A DNA stretch of 64,000 nucleotides from Nitrospirota bacterium (GTDB taxonomy: Bacteria > Nitrospirota > Nitrospiria > Nitrospirales > UBA8639): NCBI GenBank assembly GCA_003695915.1, contig RFGF01000015.1, positions 1-64,000 of the forward strand, given 5' to 3'. Positions 20,528-31,403 of the stretch are shown one piece after another. The position numbers and the translations under genes were made by a program. Numbering within the stretch: the first letter of the stretch is position 1; every line of letters begins with the position of its first letter. The notes beneath the pieces were generated by a model that saw nothing but the letters and a program-made list of their open reading frames with translations, had not been told where the DNA came from and made no database searches.

Positions 20528-21254
20528 TCGTTCATCGGTGGCTGTCCTCATCCCGGCCCGGTACGAATCCACACGGTTTCCGGGCAAAGTTCTCGTTTCC
20601 ATAGACGACAAACCGATGATCCAACATATTTATGAAGCGGCTCGCCAAAGCCCGTACGTTTCGACCGTTCGGGTCGTGACGGATGATGCACGGATCGAGA
20701 CCGCCGTTCGCAACTTTGATGGAGCGGTATCCGTGGTTGATCGCCCCTGTCGGACCGGTTCGGATCGGGTCGCAGCAGCAATCCAGGATCTCGACGAAGA
20801 GATCGTCGTTAATTGGCAAGCCGATGAGATTCCCCGCGATCCGGGATTGTTGGATGACTTGATCAGGCCGTTCCTTGCCGATCCGTCTGCTCAAATGGGC
20901 ACCTTGATGCGAAAGGCCCAGCCTTCGGACAATCCTTCGGATCCATCCGTCGTCAAAGTTGTCACGGATCGCCGTAGTCGAGCATTGTATTTTTCTCGGG
21001 CGCCCATTCCCTACGTCAGAGATCGTCCCACTGGGAGCCAGAGAGGTGATTATTGGCTCCACCTTGGCTTGTATATCTTTCGTCGGGAGACCTTGTTACG
21101 ATTTGCAGAACTTCCCACAGGGACATGGGAAGCAGCGGAACAATTGGAACAGCTTCGAGCGTTGGAATTCGGCATTCCCGTTCACGTCTGGGAAACTCAC
21201 GTCCAATCCGTACGAATCGATACGCCTGACGATCTCATCCATGCAAACCGGTGA
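20517..21254 (+). CDS. kdsB: 3-deoxy-manno-octulosonate cytidylyltransferase
   Basis: Activates Kdo with CTP to CMP-Kdo for lipid A-core assembly. Starting at ATG 20517 (inside the end of rfaE1) gives 245 aa, the normal size, opening with VAVLIPARYESTRFPGK. RTGSDRVAAA and YFSRAPIPYVRD are conserved. The usual metal-site motif NVQGDEP reads NWQADEI here: the glutamine and aspartate are kept, but glycine and proline are changed. It sits directly before pyrG, whose product CTP is its substrate, and kdsA. It is a clear KdsB homologue with a diverged active-site loop. Confidence 0.9.
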   Translation: MLFNRSSVAVLIPARYESTRFPGKVLVSIDDKPMIQHIYEAARQSPYVSTVRVVTDDARIETAVRNFDGAVSVVDRPCRTGSDRVAAAIQDLDEEIVVNWQADEIPRDPGLLDDLIRPFLADPSAQMGTLMRKAQPSDNPSDPSVVKVVTDRRSRALYFSRAPIPYVRDRPTGSQRGDYWLHLGLYIFRRETLLRFAELPTGTWEAAEQLEQLRALEFGIPVHVWETHVQSVRIDTPDDLIHANR

Positions 21255-21267
21255 GCGTATCCGGTAG

Positions 21268-22878
<1,611 letters not shown>

Positions 22879-22906
22879 GCTGTCTGGCTGTTGGATAGAC
22901 GATCCT

Positions 22907-23767
22907 ATGTCGCAAGTCCATGCACATGAAGTCGATCTGGGGAATTTCAAAATCGGAGGGGCGCATCCTCATGTCCTCATTGCCGGCCCCTGTGTGATCG
23001 AAAGCGAATCTCTCGTCTTGGAGACGGCTGCTCAACTGGCCTCCATTGCTCAAGCCGTTGGTTTTCCTTACATTTTCAAATCTTCCTATGATAAGGCGAA
23101 TCGAAGTTCCATTTCCTCGTTTCGCGGACCGGGGCTTATCCAGGGCTTGAAGATTTTGAAAAAGGTCAAGGAAGTCGTGCGCGTCCCTCTTTTGACGGAT
23201 GTTCACGATGTTCGTGAGGCCGCGATGGCATCCGAAGTTGTCGACATTCTTCAGATTCCTGCTTTTCTCTGCCGACAAACGGATCTTCTTGTGGCTGCGG
23301 CCAAAACTGGAAAAATCGTCAATGTCAAAAAAGGGCAGTTTCTATCACCATGGGAAATGAAAAATGTCGTAGAAAAACTGGAAGCCGGTGGCACTCACCG
23401 AATTTTATTGACGGAACGAGGAACAATGTTCGGATACCACAATTTGGTGGTCGATATGCGGTCGCTTCCCGTCATGCGGACCATGGGCTATCCGGTGATT
23501 TTCGATGCGACTCATAGCGTTCAACTCCCCGGAGGAGGGGGCACACATTCAACGGGTCAACGAGAATTTGTCGCTCCTTTGGCAAGAGCCGCAGCAGCGG
23601 TCGGGTGCGATGGCTTCTTCATGGAAGTGCATCCGAATCCCGACCAAGCCCCTTCGGACGGGCCTAACATGATTCGATTGTCGGAACTTAAACCGTTGCT
23701 TGAACATCTGATGGATATCTGCCGCGTATCTGGCAAGGGTGAAAGTCTAATCCAAAAGCACGTGTAA
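22907..23767 (+). CDS. kdsA: 3-deoxy-8-phosphooctulonate synthase
   Basis: Condenses PEP and arabinose 5-phosphate to Kdo 8-phosphate. Start ATG 22907 gives 286 aa. Family segments are clear: [29 protein letters not shown], and [14 protein letters not shown] near residue 203. The open frame runs further upstream into the pyrG end, but those residues are not part of the family. The cysteine after IAGP suggests the metal-dependent subclass, which is an inference from that one residue. The genes for the phosphatase and isomerase steps are not nearby. Confidence 0.95.
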   Translation: MSQVHAHEVDLGNFKIGGAHPHVLIAGPCVIESESLVLETAAQLASIAQAVGFPYIFKSSYDKANRSSISSFRGPGLIQGLKILKKVKEVVRVPLLTDVHDVREAAMASEVVDILQIPAFLCRQTDLLVAAAKTGKIVNVKKGQFLSPWEMKNVVEKLEAGGTHRILLTERGTMFGYHNLVVDMRSLPVMRTMGYPVIFDATHSVQLPGGGGTHSTGQREFVAPLARAAAAVGCDGFFMEVHPNPDQAPSDGPNMIRLSELKPLLEHLMDICRVSGKGESLIQKHV

Positions 23768-23832
23768 GGGCGCAGAACAGGTTCTCAGGCTTCTTGTCTG
23801 CTCAGCTCTGCGATCTTGTGCGACTGAATTGT

Positions 23833-24474
23833 ATGAAGGTTTCAGAGGTTCATGCGTTAAAAGCGTCGCCGGCGTGGTGTTCGATCGCGTATCGAAATCT
23901 TAACCTACCGAATTGTTTAACCATTTCCAGGATTTGCCTCATCCCTGTTTTTGTTCTGCTGTTTATCAATCCAACAGAGTACCGTTCGATCCTGGCTGCC
24001 CTCGTCTTCTCCGCTGCGGCGGGTACCGACTTTCTCGACGGCTATATCGCCCGACGGCGTGGACAGATCACCAATTTGGGAAAATTTTTGGATCCCGTCG
24101 CAGATAAACTCTTGGTCGTCTCCGGTTTGATTCTCTTAGTTCAGGTGCAACGCGTCGAGGTATGGATTGTCATTGCTATGATTGCGAGAGAATTGATCGT
24201 CACTGGATTTCGCGCCGTGGCAGCCCGAGAAGGAATCATTGTGCCAGCCGGAGTCGGGGGGAAAATTAAAGTAATTTGTCAAATTTTAGGCATTCTCTGT
24301 TTGATTTTGGAGGGCGTTACGTTTCTTCCTAGTCATCAGTTGCATGTAACGGGAACAGTAATTTTAATTATCGCTTTAATTTTTTCTCTGGCTTCTGGGT
24401 TCCAATACATCTTCGAGATGTGGAGGGCGTCGCCTATAGGCTCAGAGAAGTGTGGCAGAAAATCCGATGGCTGA
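23833..24474 (+). CDS. pgsA: CDP-diacylglycerol-glycerol-3-phosphate 3-phosphatidyltransferase
   Basis: Makes phosphatidylglycerol phosphate, the precursor of phosphatidylglycerol and cardiolipin, in the inner membrane. The CDP-alcohol phosphotransferase signature is complete: DGYIARRR, then G and D-PVADK with the expected spacing (residues 66-91). Several membrane helices follow. With ATG 23833 the protein is 213 aa, somewhat long at the N-terminus; a TTG at 23794 is in frame further up, and the family core begins only at NLPNCLTISR (residue 24). The stop overlaps plsY by 8 bases. Confidence 0.9.
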   Translation: MKVSEVHALKASPAWCSIAYRNLNLPNCLTISRICLIPVFVLLFINPTEYRSILAALVFSAAAGTDFLDGYIARRRGQITNLGKFLDPVADKLLVVSGLILLVQVQRVEVWIVIAMIARELIVTGFRAVAAREGIIVPAGVGGKIKVICQILGILCLILEGVTFLPSHQLHVTGTVILIIALIFSLASGFQYIFEMWRASPIGSEKCGRKSDG

Positions 24475-25072
24475 CCATTGGCTCATAGCCTGCCTATGGG
24501 CGTACCTACTCGGTTCGATCCCTTTTGGAGTATTAGCGGCTAAAATCTTTAGGTGTGCGGATCCTAGGGCGGCTGGAAGCGGCAATATCGGATTCACCAA
24601 CGCTCTCCGTGTATGTGGCAAGAAGATCGGATTCTTGACCTTGGCTGGCGATTTCGGCAAAGGGTTGGTTGTCGGATTTGCGGTTACGAGCGCAGCAATA
24701 CCAGAACCACACGCTTTTCTGGTGCTGTTATCAGCAGTGCTCGGACACGTGTTTTCTCTTTTCCTGAAATTTCATGGCGGTAAAGGTGTAGCAACTGGGC
24801 TAGGTGTCTTGATCGGCTATGACGGCATTATTGGAGCCTTGCTCATATGCATTTGGGGGATCGCGGTATCGGTCTGGCGGTATTCCTCAGGAGGAGCTCT
24901 TGCGGCATTTGTCGCGTTGCCAATTCTTGCTGCCGCATTAGGAAGGACATTTGACTATATTGTATTTTGCATAATGCTCAGCGGGCTCATCTTGTGGAAG
25001 CATAGAGATAATATACAAAGATTATTAGGGGGGACTGAAAATAAACTTGGAACGAGAAAAGCGGCTAGTTGA
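24467..25072 (+). CDS. plsY: Acyl-phosphate:glycerol-3-phosphate acyltransferase
   Basis: Transfers an acyl group from acyl phosphate to glycerol 3-phosphate, the first step of phospholipid synthesis. The 201-aa membrane protein has the PlsY motifs: LGSIPFG near residue 15, AAGSGNIGFTNALR near 36, and KFHGGKGVATGLG near 97. About five to seven hydrophobic helices are visible. ATG 24467 overlaps the end of pgsA; a GTG 15 bases upstream is an alternative. A neighbouring pgsA makes a two-gene phospholipid unit. Confidence 0.93.
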   Translation: MADHWLIACLWAYLLGSIPFGVLAAKIFRCADPRAAGSGNIGFTNALRVCGKKIGFLTLAGDFGKGLVVGFAVTSAAIPEPHAFLVLLSAVLGHVFSLFLKFHGGKGVATGLGVLIGYDGIIGALLICIWGIAVSVWRYSSGGALAAFVALPILAAALGRTFDYIVFCIMLSGLILWKHRDNIQRLLGGTENKLGTRKAAS

Positions 25073-25141
25073 CATAATAGTTCTTATCCGACATTGTAAA
25101 AGGGAATCTTCATGGTGATCTTTGCATGAAGGCTAAATTCG

Positions 25142-26551
25142 ATGGTTGTGCCAATGTCCCGACAATTCTTCTCTGCATGGCTCCTGATCTTGATTGTGGC
25201 AGGAACTCTTTTGGTGCTTTCTCCTAGATTAGAGCAGCCGAGTCTGGCTGAAGATCTGGCATCTCGCGGCTTCGAAATCCTCGAGGCCGTGCAAGCGGCG
25301 ATCACGCAATTGGCCGAGCAGGTTACACCGACAGTCGTCACCATTTCTCCTCTGCGTCCCCAAGCTTCCTCTCGAGCGTTTCCCCGCTCACGAAGCCAAA
25401 CTGTCCCGGGAAGCGGATCTGGCGTCCTCGTAAGTCCGGATGGATACATCGTGACCAATCACCATGTCGTGGGCGAGGATGCCATCGAAGCCGAAGTCCG
25501 GTTATCGGACAAACGTCGATTTATTGCCCGCATCGTTGGACGAGATCAAGACACCGACATTGCCTTATTGAAAATTGAAAGTAATGAGGATCTTCCATGG
25601 GCCCCGTTCGGGGATTCTACCCGATTAAAAGTGGGACAATGGGTGCTCGCTGTGGGAAACCCGATGGGATTGGATCGGACCGTGACACTCGGAGTCGTTA
25701 GCGGCATCGGCCGTGACACGGTCAATATTTCCAAATATGAGAATTTCATCCAAACCGACGCCGCGATCAATCCTGGAAACTCAGGTGGCCCGCTCTTCAA
25801 TCTCCATGGAGAAATCATCGGGATCAACACCGCGATCATTCATATGGCCCAAGGCATCGGTTTTTCGATTCCTGCCGATATGGTTGTGCATGTGGTGGAG
25901 CAACTGCGGACGCGGGGCCACGTCGTTCGAGGATGGCTGGGAGTAGGCATTCAGTCACTCACGCCGGAGCTTGCCAACAAATTCGGCGTTTCTCCTGGAC
26001 GGGGAGTGCTAGTGAACGAAGTCTTCAAAAATGATCCTGCTGACGCAGCAGGGATCCTTCCGGGCGATATCATTGTAAGCATTGAAGGAACTTCTGTGGA
26101 AACGCCGAAGCAACTTTCTCGGTTGATCGCTCGATTCGGCCCCGGAGAAACCGTCCATATCGACGTGATACGCAATGGGCGCCGTCACACCCTCCCTGTC
26201 GTGATGGGAGAAAAAGAGGAGCGTGCCGTCACCGCCTCGCTTCCTTTCAAGACAACCGAAGTTGCCTTGGGGATCGACGTGCAAACCTTGACGCCGGGAT
26301 TGGCCGAAAGATTTGGCCTGAACGAGCGCAGCGGCGTGTTGGTCTCCAAAGTGGACCGAGGAAGCCTGGCCTATACGGAGGGGCTCCAGGTCGGAGATCT
26401 CATCAAAGAAGTCAATCGGAAGGAAGTCCGCTCGGTTTCCGAATTCTCCGAAGCCATTCAGCGTGTCAAACCCGGCGACACCATTCTTTTACGAATTGTT
26501 CGAGGATCTAGAGCTTTTTTTGTGGTCTTAAAAACTCAAGGAGCTGGATGA
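25142..26551 (+). CDS. htrA: Do/DegP-type periplasmic serine protease with two PDZ domains
   Basis: A periplasmic protease and chaperone of the HtrA family that handles misfolded envelope proteins. The 469-aa protein has an N-terminal hydrophobic signal (about residues 8-27), the trypsin-like domain with catalytic triad His108 (TNHHVV), Asp139 (DTDIALLKI) and Ser214 (GNSGGPL), then PDZ1 (about 265-350) and PDZ2 (about 372-465). Two PDZ domains make it the DegP/DegQ/MucD type, not DegS. The stop is followed by only about 30 bases before the convergent EF-G-like gene. Confidence 0.93.
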   Translation: MVVPMSRQFFSAWLLILIVAGTLLVLSPRLEQPSLAEDLASRGFEILEAVQAAITQLAEQVTPTVVTISPLRPQASSRAFPRSRSQTVPGSGSGVLVSPDGYIVTNHHVVGEDAIEAEVRLSDKRRFIARIVGRDQDTDIALLKIESNEDLPWAPFGDSTRLKVGQWVLAVGNPMGLDRTVTLGVVSGIGRDTVNISKYENFIQTDAAINPGNSGGPLFNLHGEIIGINTAIIHMAQGIGFSIPADMVVHVVEQLRTRGHVVRGWLGVGIQSLTPELANKFGVSPGRGVLVNEVFKNDPADAAGILPGDIIVSIEGTSVETPKQLSRLIARFGPGETVHIDVIRNGRRHTLPVVMGEKEERAVTASLPFKTTEVALGIDVQTLTPGLAERFGLNERSGVLVSKVDRGSLAYTEGLQVGDLIKEVNRKEVRSVSEFSEAIQRVKPGDTILLRIVRGSRAFFVVLKTQGAG

Positions 26552-26584
26552 GCGTCATGGCTCAGATGGCTCAGTCTCTTTTCT

Positions 26585-28684
26585 CTAGGACGATACAGCC
26601 GCCTTTTCTCGTTTGCTTTCCTCGACGATCTTATTGATGAGGTCACGAGGCACCTCCTCATAGCCAGCAAATTCCATGACGTAACTTCCTTTTCCCGCCG
26701 TCATTGACGTGAGGGCAGGCGCGTATTTCAGCATTTCAGCCAACGGGACACAGGCTTTGATGATTTGGTTATGCCCTTTTGCCGACATCCCGAGAATTCG
26801 CCCGCGTCGTGCATTGAGATCCCCGATAATCGTTCCGACCAGATCATCGGGTACCGTCACCTCTACGGTCATCATGGGCTCCAGCAAGGTCGGTTGAGCG
26901 GATTCCAACGCCTTTTTGATCCCGAGCGAACCGGCGACTTTGAAGGCCAGCTCTGAAGAATCCACGGGATGGTGGGAGCCATCATAGACCGTGACTCGGA
27001 GATCGACAACCGGATATCCGGCCACGACTCCTTCCTGCAATGCCTCGATCACCCCTTTTTCGACCGCCGGAATAAAGTTTCGCGGGATGACACCGCCGAC
27101 AATTTTATTGTGGAATTCGAAGCCTCCGCCGCGGGGGAGTGGATCGACCTGCAACCAACAATCGCCATATTGGCCATGACCACCGGTTTGCTTTTTATAT
27201 TTTCCTTGTGCTTGCGCCGTGCGGTGAATCGTTTCCTTATACGGGACCTTCGGCGTATTCAATTTCACTTCCACGCCATATTTCCGTTTGAGCTTTTCCA
27301 GCGTGACATCGATATGGGTCTGTCCGACACCGCTCAACAACATTTCTTTGGTCTCGTCGTTGCGGACGAACTCCAGGGACGGATCCTCTTCCACCAGTTT
27401 ATGGAGCCCTAAGCTCACCTTATCGATGTCGGCCTTGCTTTTCGGTTCGAGCGCGAACGACATCACCGGTCGCGGAAGCACGAGCCGAGGGTACACGATG
27501 GGATGCTTGTCATCACAGATCGTATCCCCGGTTTGCGTTTCTTTGAGTTTTGCGACCACGGCAATGTCTCCTGCGATCACTTTGTCCGTCTGGGTATGCT
27601 TTTTCCCAAGGGGATGAAACACATGCCCGCCTTTTTCCTTGATATTTCGACTGGCATTCAAGAATCCGGAGTCGGCTTCGAGAACACCGGAATGCACACG
27701 AATAAAGGTCAGTCGCCCCATAAAAGGATCGATGGTGGTTTTGAAAACAACGGCTGAAAAAGGTTGAGCAGGATCGGGGTGTCGTTCGATCTGTTCGCCG
27801 GACTGGGGATGTGTTCCGAGCGGTGGATGAGTTTTGGCCCGCTCGACGGGCGATGGGAGGTAGGCGACCATTGCGTCCAGGAGGCTATGCATGCCGATAT
27901 TGTGCAAGGCGGCCCCGCAAAACACCGGAAGAAAGGTTCGCGATCGCGCGCCGGCAACGATGCCTTGAATCAAGGCCTCGGTTCCCAAGTTCCCGTTGGC
28001 AAGATATTGTTCGACAAGGGCGTCGTCTGTTTCAGCGGCGTGTTCCATGAGCATCCGTCTCGCCTCTTCCATTGTCGAGACGTAATCCGCTGGGATCGCC
28101 CCTTGTTGAATCTTAGCACTCGTAGGGCTTGCCGAGACGATCGCCCCATGGACTAAATCGATGACGCCTGTGAGCCCATCGGCCTCCCCCACTGGAATGA
28201 CAACCGGCACCACGTTGCGCTCCAGAGCCGTTCGGCAATCTTCGAGGATCTGACGGAAATCGGTCCGTTCTTTGTCGAGTTGGTTAATGAACAGGACGCA
28301 GGGCAAGTCCAGTTCAGAAATCCGGTCCCACACGCGTTCCAATTCGGTGCGAATCCCAACCGATGCGCCAATCACGAGAACAACGGCATCAGCGGCAGCC
28401 AGACACCATCGGGTGTCAGCGAAAAAATCCAGGGAGCCCGGGGTATCGATGAGATTGAGGCGATGCCCTTTCCAGAGCAATGACAAAACCGCGGAACTCA
28501 CGGAATGATGCCGATGTATTTCTTCCGGCTCGAAGTCGGCTACAGTCGAGCCCTTTTCGATGCTTCCCATGGTCTGAATCGCTCCCGCAGTAAAGGCGAG
28601 CGCTTCACAGAGCGACGTCTTTCCGGCACCAGGATACGAAGCCAATACGACATTGCGAATTTTCTCTGGACTGTAATCGCTCAT
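26585..28684 (-). CDS. EF-G-like translational GTPase paralogue (EF-G2 type)
   Basis: A 699-aa protein with the full EF-G domain plan. The GTPase domain is atypical. G1 is SYPGAGKTS and not the usual AHIDAGKTT, the G2 threonine region reads HRHHSVSSAV, and G3 is DTPGSLDF, so the histidine that activates water in EF-G is a serine (Ser84). G4 is NQLDK. These changes place it with EF-G-like paralogues and not the main fusA. Its exact ribosomal role is unknown. A perfect AGGAGG and a strong promoter precede it. It is convergent with htrA and divergent from the fusion gene at 29052. Confidence 0.9.
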   Translation of the reverse strand: MSDYSPEKIRNVVLASYPGAGKTSLCEALAFTAGAIQTMGSIEKGSTVADFEPEEIHRHHSVSSAVLSLLWKGHRLNLIDTPGSLDFFADTRWCLAAADAVVLVIGASVGIRTELERVWDRISELDLPCVLFINQLDKERTDFRQILEDCRTALERNVVPVVIPVGEADGLTGVIDLVHGAIVSASPTSAKIQQGAIPADYVSTMEEARRMLMEHAAETDDALVEQYLANGNLGTEALIQGIVAGARSRTFLPVFCGAALHNIGMHSLLDAMVAYLPSPVERAKTHPPLGTHPQSGEQIERHPDPAQPFSAVVFKTTIDPFMGRLTFIRVHSGVLEADSGFLNASRNIKEKGGHVFHPLGKKHTQTDKVIAGDIAVVAKLKETQTGDTICDDKHPIVYPRLVLPRPVMSFALEPKSKADIDKVSLGLHKLVEEDPSLEFVRNDETKEMLLSGVGQTHIDVTLEKLKRKYGVEVKLNTPKVPYKETIHRTAQAQGKYKKQTGGHGQYGDCWLQVDPLPRGGGFEFHNKIVGGVIPRNFIPAVEKGVIEALQEGVVAGYPVVDLRVTVYDGSHHPVDSSELAFKVAGSLGIKKALESAQPTLLEPMMTVEVTVPDDLVGTIIGDLNARRGRILGMSAKGHNQIIKACVPLAEMLKYAPALTSMTAGKGSYVMEFAGYEEVPRDLINKIVEESKREKAAVSS

Positions 28685-28710
28685 AGCCGTCCTCCTCGTT
28701 CTGTAGCCGC

Positions 28711-28739
28711 ATTCTAGGCGTGCGTCGGAGGGGTGTCAA
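28711..28739 (-). promoter_or_regulatory. Near-consensus sigma70 promoter of the EF-G-like gene
   Basis: On the minus strand TTGACA (28739-28734) and TAGAAT (28716-28711) are exactly 17 bases apart. Transcription would start near 28704, giving a leader of about 20 bases with AGGAGG just ahead of the start codon at 28684. Confidence 0.7.
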
Positions 28740-29051
28740 CGGACGAACAGTCGGTGCTTCCGTCAAAATCCCAAACACCGACGGCCGTTCCTGTCATATC
28801 CGGCGTCATGGTTGTTCCGGAAGTCATGCATCTGTTTTGCTGTGCAAGCCCGATAACGATCCAAACTTCTTGAAGAATCCATGCTTTGATCCCGATGCCG
28901 GCGATTGCGGATGGTGGGATCGGTTATGGCATAGCCGTTGCTTCATCGCTGTCTTGGGATATGGCAGGCCTTCCAGAGCACCGCATCGCTCATGCTTCGC
29001 GTTCAATTCTTGAACAACGAGTCATTCTAAAAGAGAAAGGAACGGAACCCG
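28740..29051. other. Intergenic region before the fusion gene
   Basis: Upstream of the minus-strand promoter, about 310 bases separate the divergent genes. I see an imperfect dyad (GTCGGTG and CACCGAC, about 28750-28783) and an AAGGA ahead of the 29052 start codon, but no convincing promoter for the rightward gene. Short frames here look non-coding. Confidence 0.35.
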
Positions 29052-31403
29052 ATGAATGCACGCCGAGACCTCACGCGCATCGATCGCCAGCCTTTCGTCA
29101 TCCGATCGCATGCTGTTCCTGAACCAACCACGTTCTTTCGAGGATCGCACCCGCCGCCATCCGGGTTGATCCCAACCCTCATCAAAGCTTCCGGTGCCAC
29201 CTGGAACGGGCACATCCACGCACGCTCGTTGACCACCGTGACCGTGACCTGTAAGGGATTGCCTCCTGTCTCACCGGCACAACGCGCATCCCTTCGCTGG
29301 GACACGCCGCTAGGGTGCATAGAGTTCGGTGCATGCATCGCTACGGTGTGCTCCGACCCCGACGTTCGCATGACGACGACGATCATCTTTGCCTTCGGTG
29401 ACCTCGACGAATTTACGCGGCACCGCTTGCAACGAGCCTGGCAACATTCCGCGATGGCTCGACGGATGCACCTGCATGTCTCTGTGCGACCGACCGATCA
29501 CCCTGAAACCCTCATCGACATGCTCAACGAAAGAGCGGGAGGCTCCCAGGCACTCGATCCGCGACATGAACCACCCCCGGTTTGTGACCCTACGACGCGC
29601 ATCCACCCGGCTCATCACATCCGAATAAAGCCCGCGCCCCAAATCCAGGTCGCCGAGCCACTCTCACGAGTTCATCAGGAGAAACCCTCGATCGTCAGTC
29701 GTGAAGTCCTCGTACGCAATCGGCACGGCGAGCGAATTGTCGGCTTTTGGGATTCGGCTCCCACGATGATTCGCGAAGGCGCTCCTGTGGCGATTGTGGC
29801 ATCTGCCTATGGAGAAACGAAACGGGATTCCCTCTCGCTCGCCTATCATCTGGCTGCCAACGGGTTTCACGTTATCCGTTATGATCACACCAATCATGTG
29901 GGAGAAAGCGACGGAGACCATATAATGACGACGCTCTCTCGCATGCACGATGATCTTCAGGATGTGTGGGGATGGGCCAGCCAGCACTTCCCTGCACATC
30001 CCACTGTTGTGATCGCCACAAGCCTCGCCGGTCGCGTGGCCCTCAAAGCGTCGAGAACTGCGAGGTGTCACCCTGAACTGCTCGTTTTGATCAATCCCGT
30101 TGTCGATATGCGACGGACGCTCCAAGCCGTCCATCAAGAGGATTTATTGGGTGACTACCAGCAGGGGAAACCTCGAGGCATTACCAATGTTCTGGGATTG
30201 AATGTCGATGGGCAACGTTGGTTAGCGGATGCGCATCGCGAGGGCTATACCGATTTAGAGACGACGATTCTCGACGGCCAACAACTCAGCAGCCCGATCA
30301 TCGTCTTCTCCAGCGAGCATGACGTGTGGGTGTCCTCTCGAGACGTGTCGCGCCTCACGACGGCAGTGGGGTCTCGACTCTACGGCTGGTTCATGATGCC
30401 CGGCGGTCTGCATCGTCTGGTCGAAAATCCTCGATTGGCCCGGCTGGTCTACGCCCATGTTGTACAACGCTGTCGTGTGATGTTTCAGGGTCTCCCCTCC
30501 ACATCTCCTCTTATGGAGCCAGATCAGCGCCAACTCGGCAAACAAAAGCGTTTAGAACGCCTGCGCGGCCGATTGGGGCTCATCCCGAGCGATTTAACCC
30601 AGTTCTGGAACGAGTATTTGGCCCATTTTGACTTTGTGATCAACAGCCATGATTATCGACAATTGCTCGACCATATTGTGCATTTACTGAACCCGCTGAA
30701 ATCCGGAGGACGCTTGTTAGATGCCGGATGTGGGAACGGAATACTCGCTGCTTTTCTTCTGACGTGTTCCGACTGGTTTACGCCGACCTGCCGTTCTCTT
30801 TTGTCACCTGTTCGCTATATTGGTTTGGATTTTGTGGCCTCTGCACTGTCGCGCGCTCGCAAGCGCATCGACCTGCTGCGCGCAAACACCAGTGATCATG
30901 CGACACGGAACGACCGGGCTGATGCATTTCGCCCTTCGTTCCTTCGCGCCGATCTTCGTTCCTCGTTGGCCTTCTCCAACCATACATTTGATGCCGTGGT
31001 TGCCAATCTCGTTCTCGGGTATCTGGCCGACCAGCAGCATTTTATTCGCGAATGTCTTCGTGTCTTAAAGCCCGGCGGAACGCTCATCGTAACCAATCTC
31101 AAACCCCATTCGGATCTCTCGCGGATTTACTGCAATTTTGTCCAACGGACACGGAAGCCAGAAGACATCGAAGAGGCCCGACATTTGCTCTCGAACGCCG
31201 GGAAAATTCGGGAAGCCGAAGGCGATGGCGTTTTTCAGTTTCCCGACAAAGAGGAGTTGCGCCGGCTTCTCCAATCGGCAAGCCCTGGCGCGCCTGTCCA
31301 AGTCTTCACGACCTTTGCCAACCAAGCGTATGTTGCCGTCCTACAAAAACCCGATCTCGCTCACCCTCGCACCTCATCCCCGTTTTGGGAACAGGCAGCG
31401 TGA
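29052..31403 (+). CDS. Three-part fusion: N-terminal unknown domain, LuxD-like acyl hydrolase, SAM methyltransferase
   Basis: A 783-aa cytoplasmic protein in three parts. Residues 1-160 form an unassigned beta-rich domain (TTVTVTCKGL ... IIFAFGDLDEFTRHRL), faintly PilZ-like but without the PilZ arginine and DxSxxG motifs. Residues 215-475 are an alpha/beta hydrolase whose candidate triad Ser324 (ATSLAG), Asp424 (EHDVW) and His454 (GGLHRL), together with YDHTNHVGESDG, resembles LuxD acyl-ACP thioesterases in order and spacing. Residues 520-690 are a class I methyltransferase with LLDAGCGNG (555-563), NLVLGYL and LRVLKPGGTLIVTN. A hydrolase releasing an acyl group that is then methylated is a possible logic but is inference. 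It is followed by a kinase gene after 428 bases. Confidence 0.8.
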   Translation: MNARRDLTRIDRQPFVIRSHAVPEPTTFFRGSHPPPSGLIPTLIKASGATWNGHIHARSLTTVTVTCKGLPPVSPAQRASLRWDTPLGCIEFGACIATVCSDPDVRMTTTIIFAFGDLDEFTRHRLQRAWQHSAMARRMHLHVSVRPTDHPETLIDMLNERAGGSQALDPRHEPPPVCDPTTRIHPAHHIRIKPAPQIQVAEPLSRVHQEKPSIVSREVLVRNRHGERIVGFWDSAPTMIREGAPVAIVASAYGETKRDSLSLAYHLAANGFHVIRYDHTNHVGESDGDHIMTTLSRMHDDLQDVWGWASQHFPAHPTVVIATSLAGRVALKASRTARCHPELLVLINPVVDMRRTLQAVHQEDLLGDYQQGKPRGITNVLGLNVDGQRWLADAHREGYTDLETTILDGQQLSSPIIVFSSEHDVWVSSRDVSRLTTAVGSRLYGWFMMPGGLHRLVENPRLARLVYAHVVQRCRVMFQGLPSTSPLMEPDQRQLGKQKRLERLRGRLGLIPSDLTQFWNEYLAHFDFVINSHDYRQLLDHIVHLLNPLKSGGRLLDAGCGNGILAAFLLTCSDWFTPTCRSLLSPVRYIGLDFVASALSRARKRIDLLRANTSDHATRNDRADAFRPSFLRADLRSSLAFSNHTFDAVVANLVLGYLADQQHFIRECLRVLKPGGTLIVTNLKPHSDLSRIYCNFVQRTRKPEDIEEARHLLSNAGKIREAEGDGVFQFPDKEELRRLLQSASPGAPVQVFTTFANQAYVAVLQKPDLAHPRTSSPFWEQAA

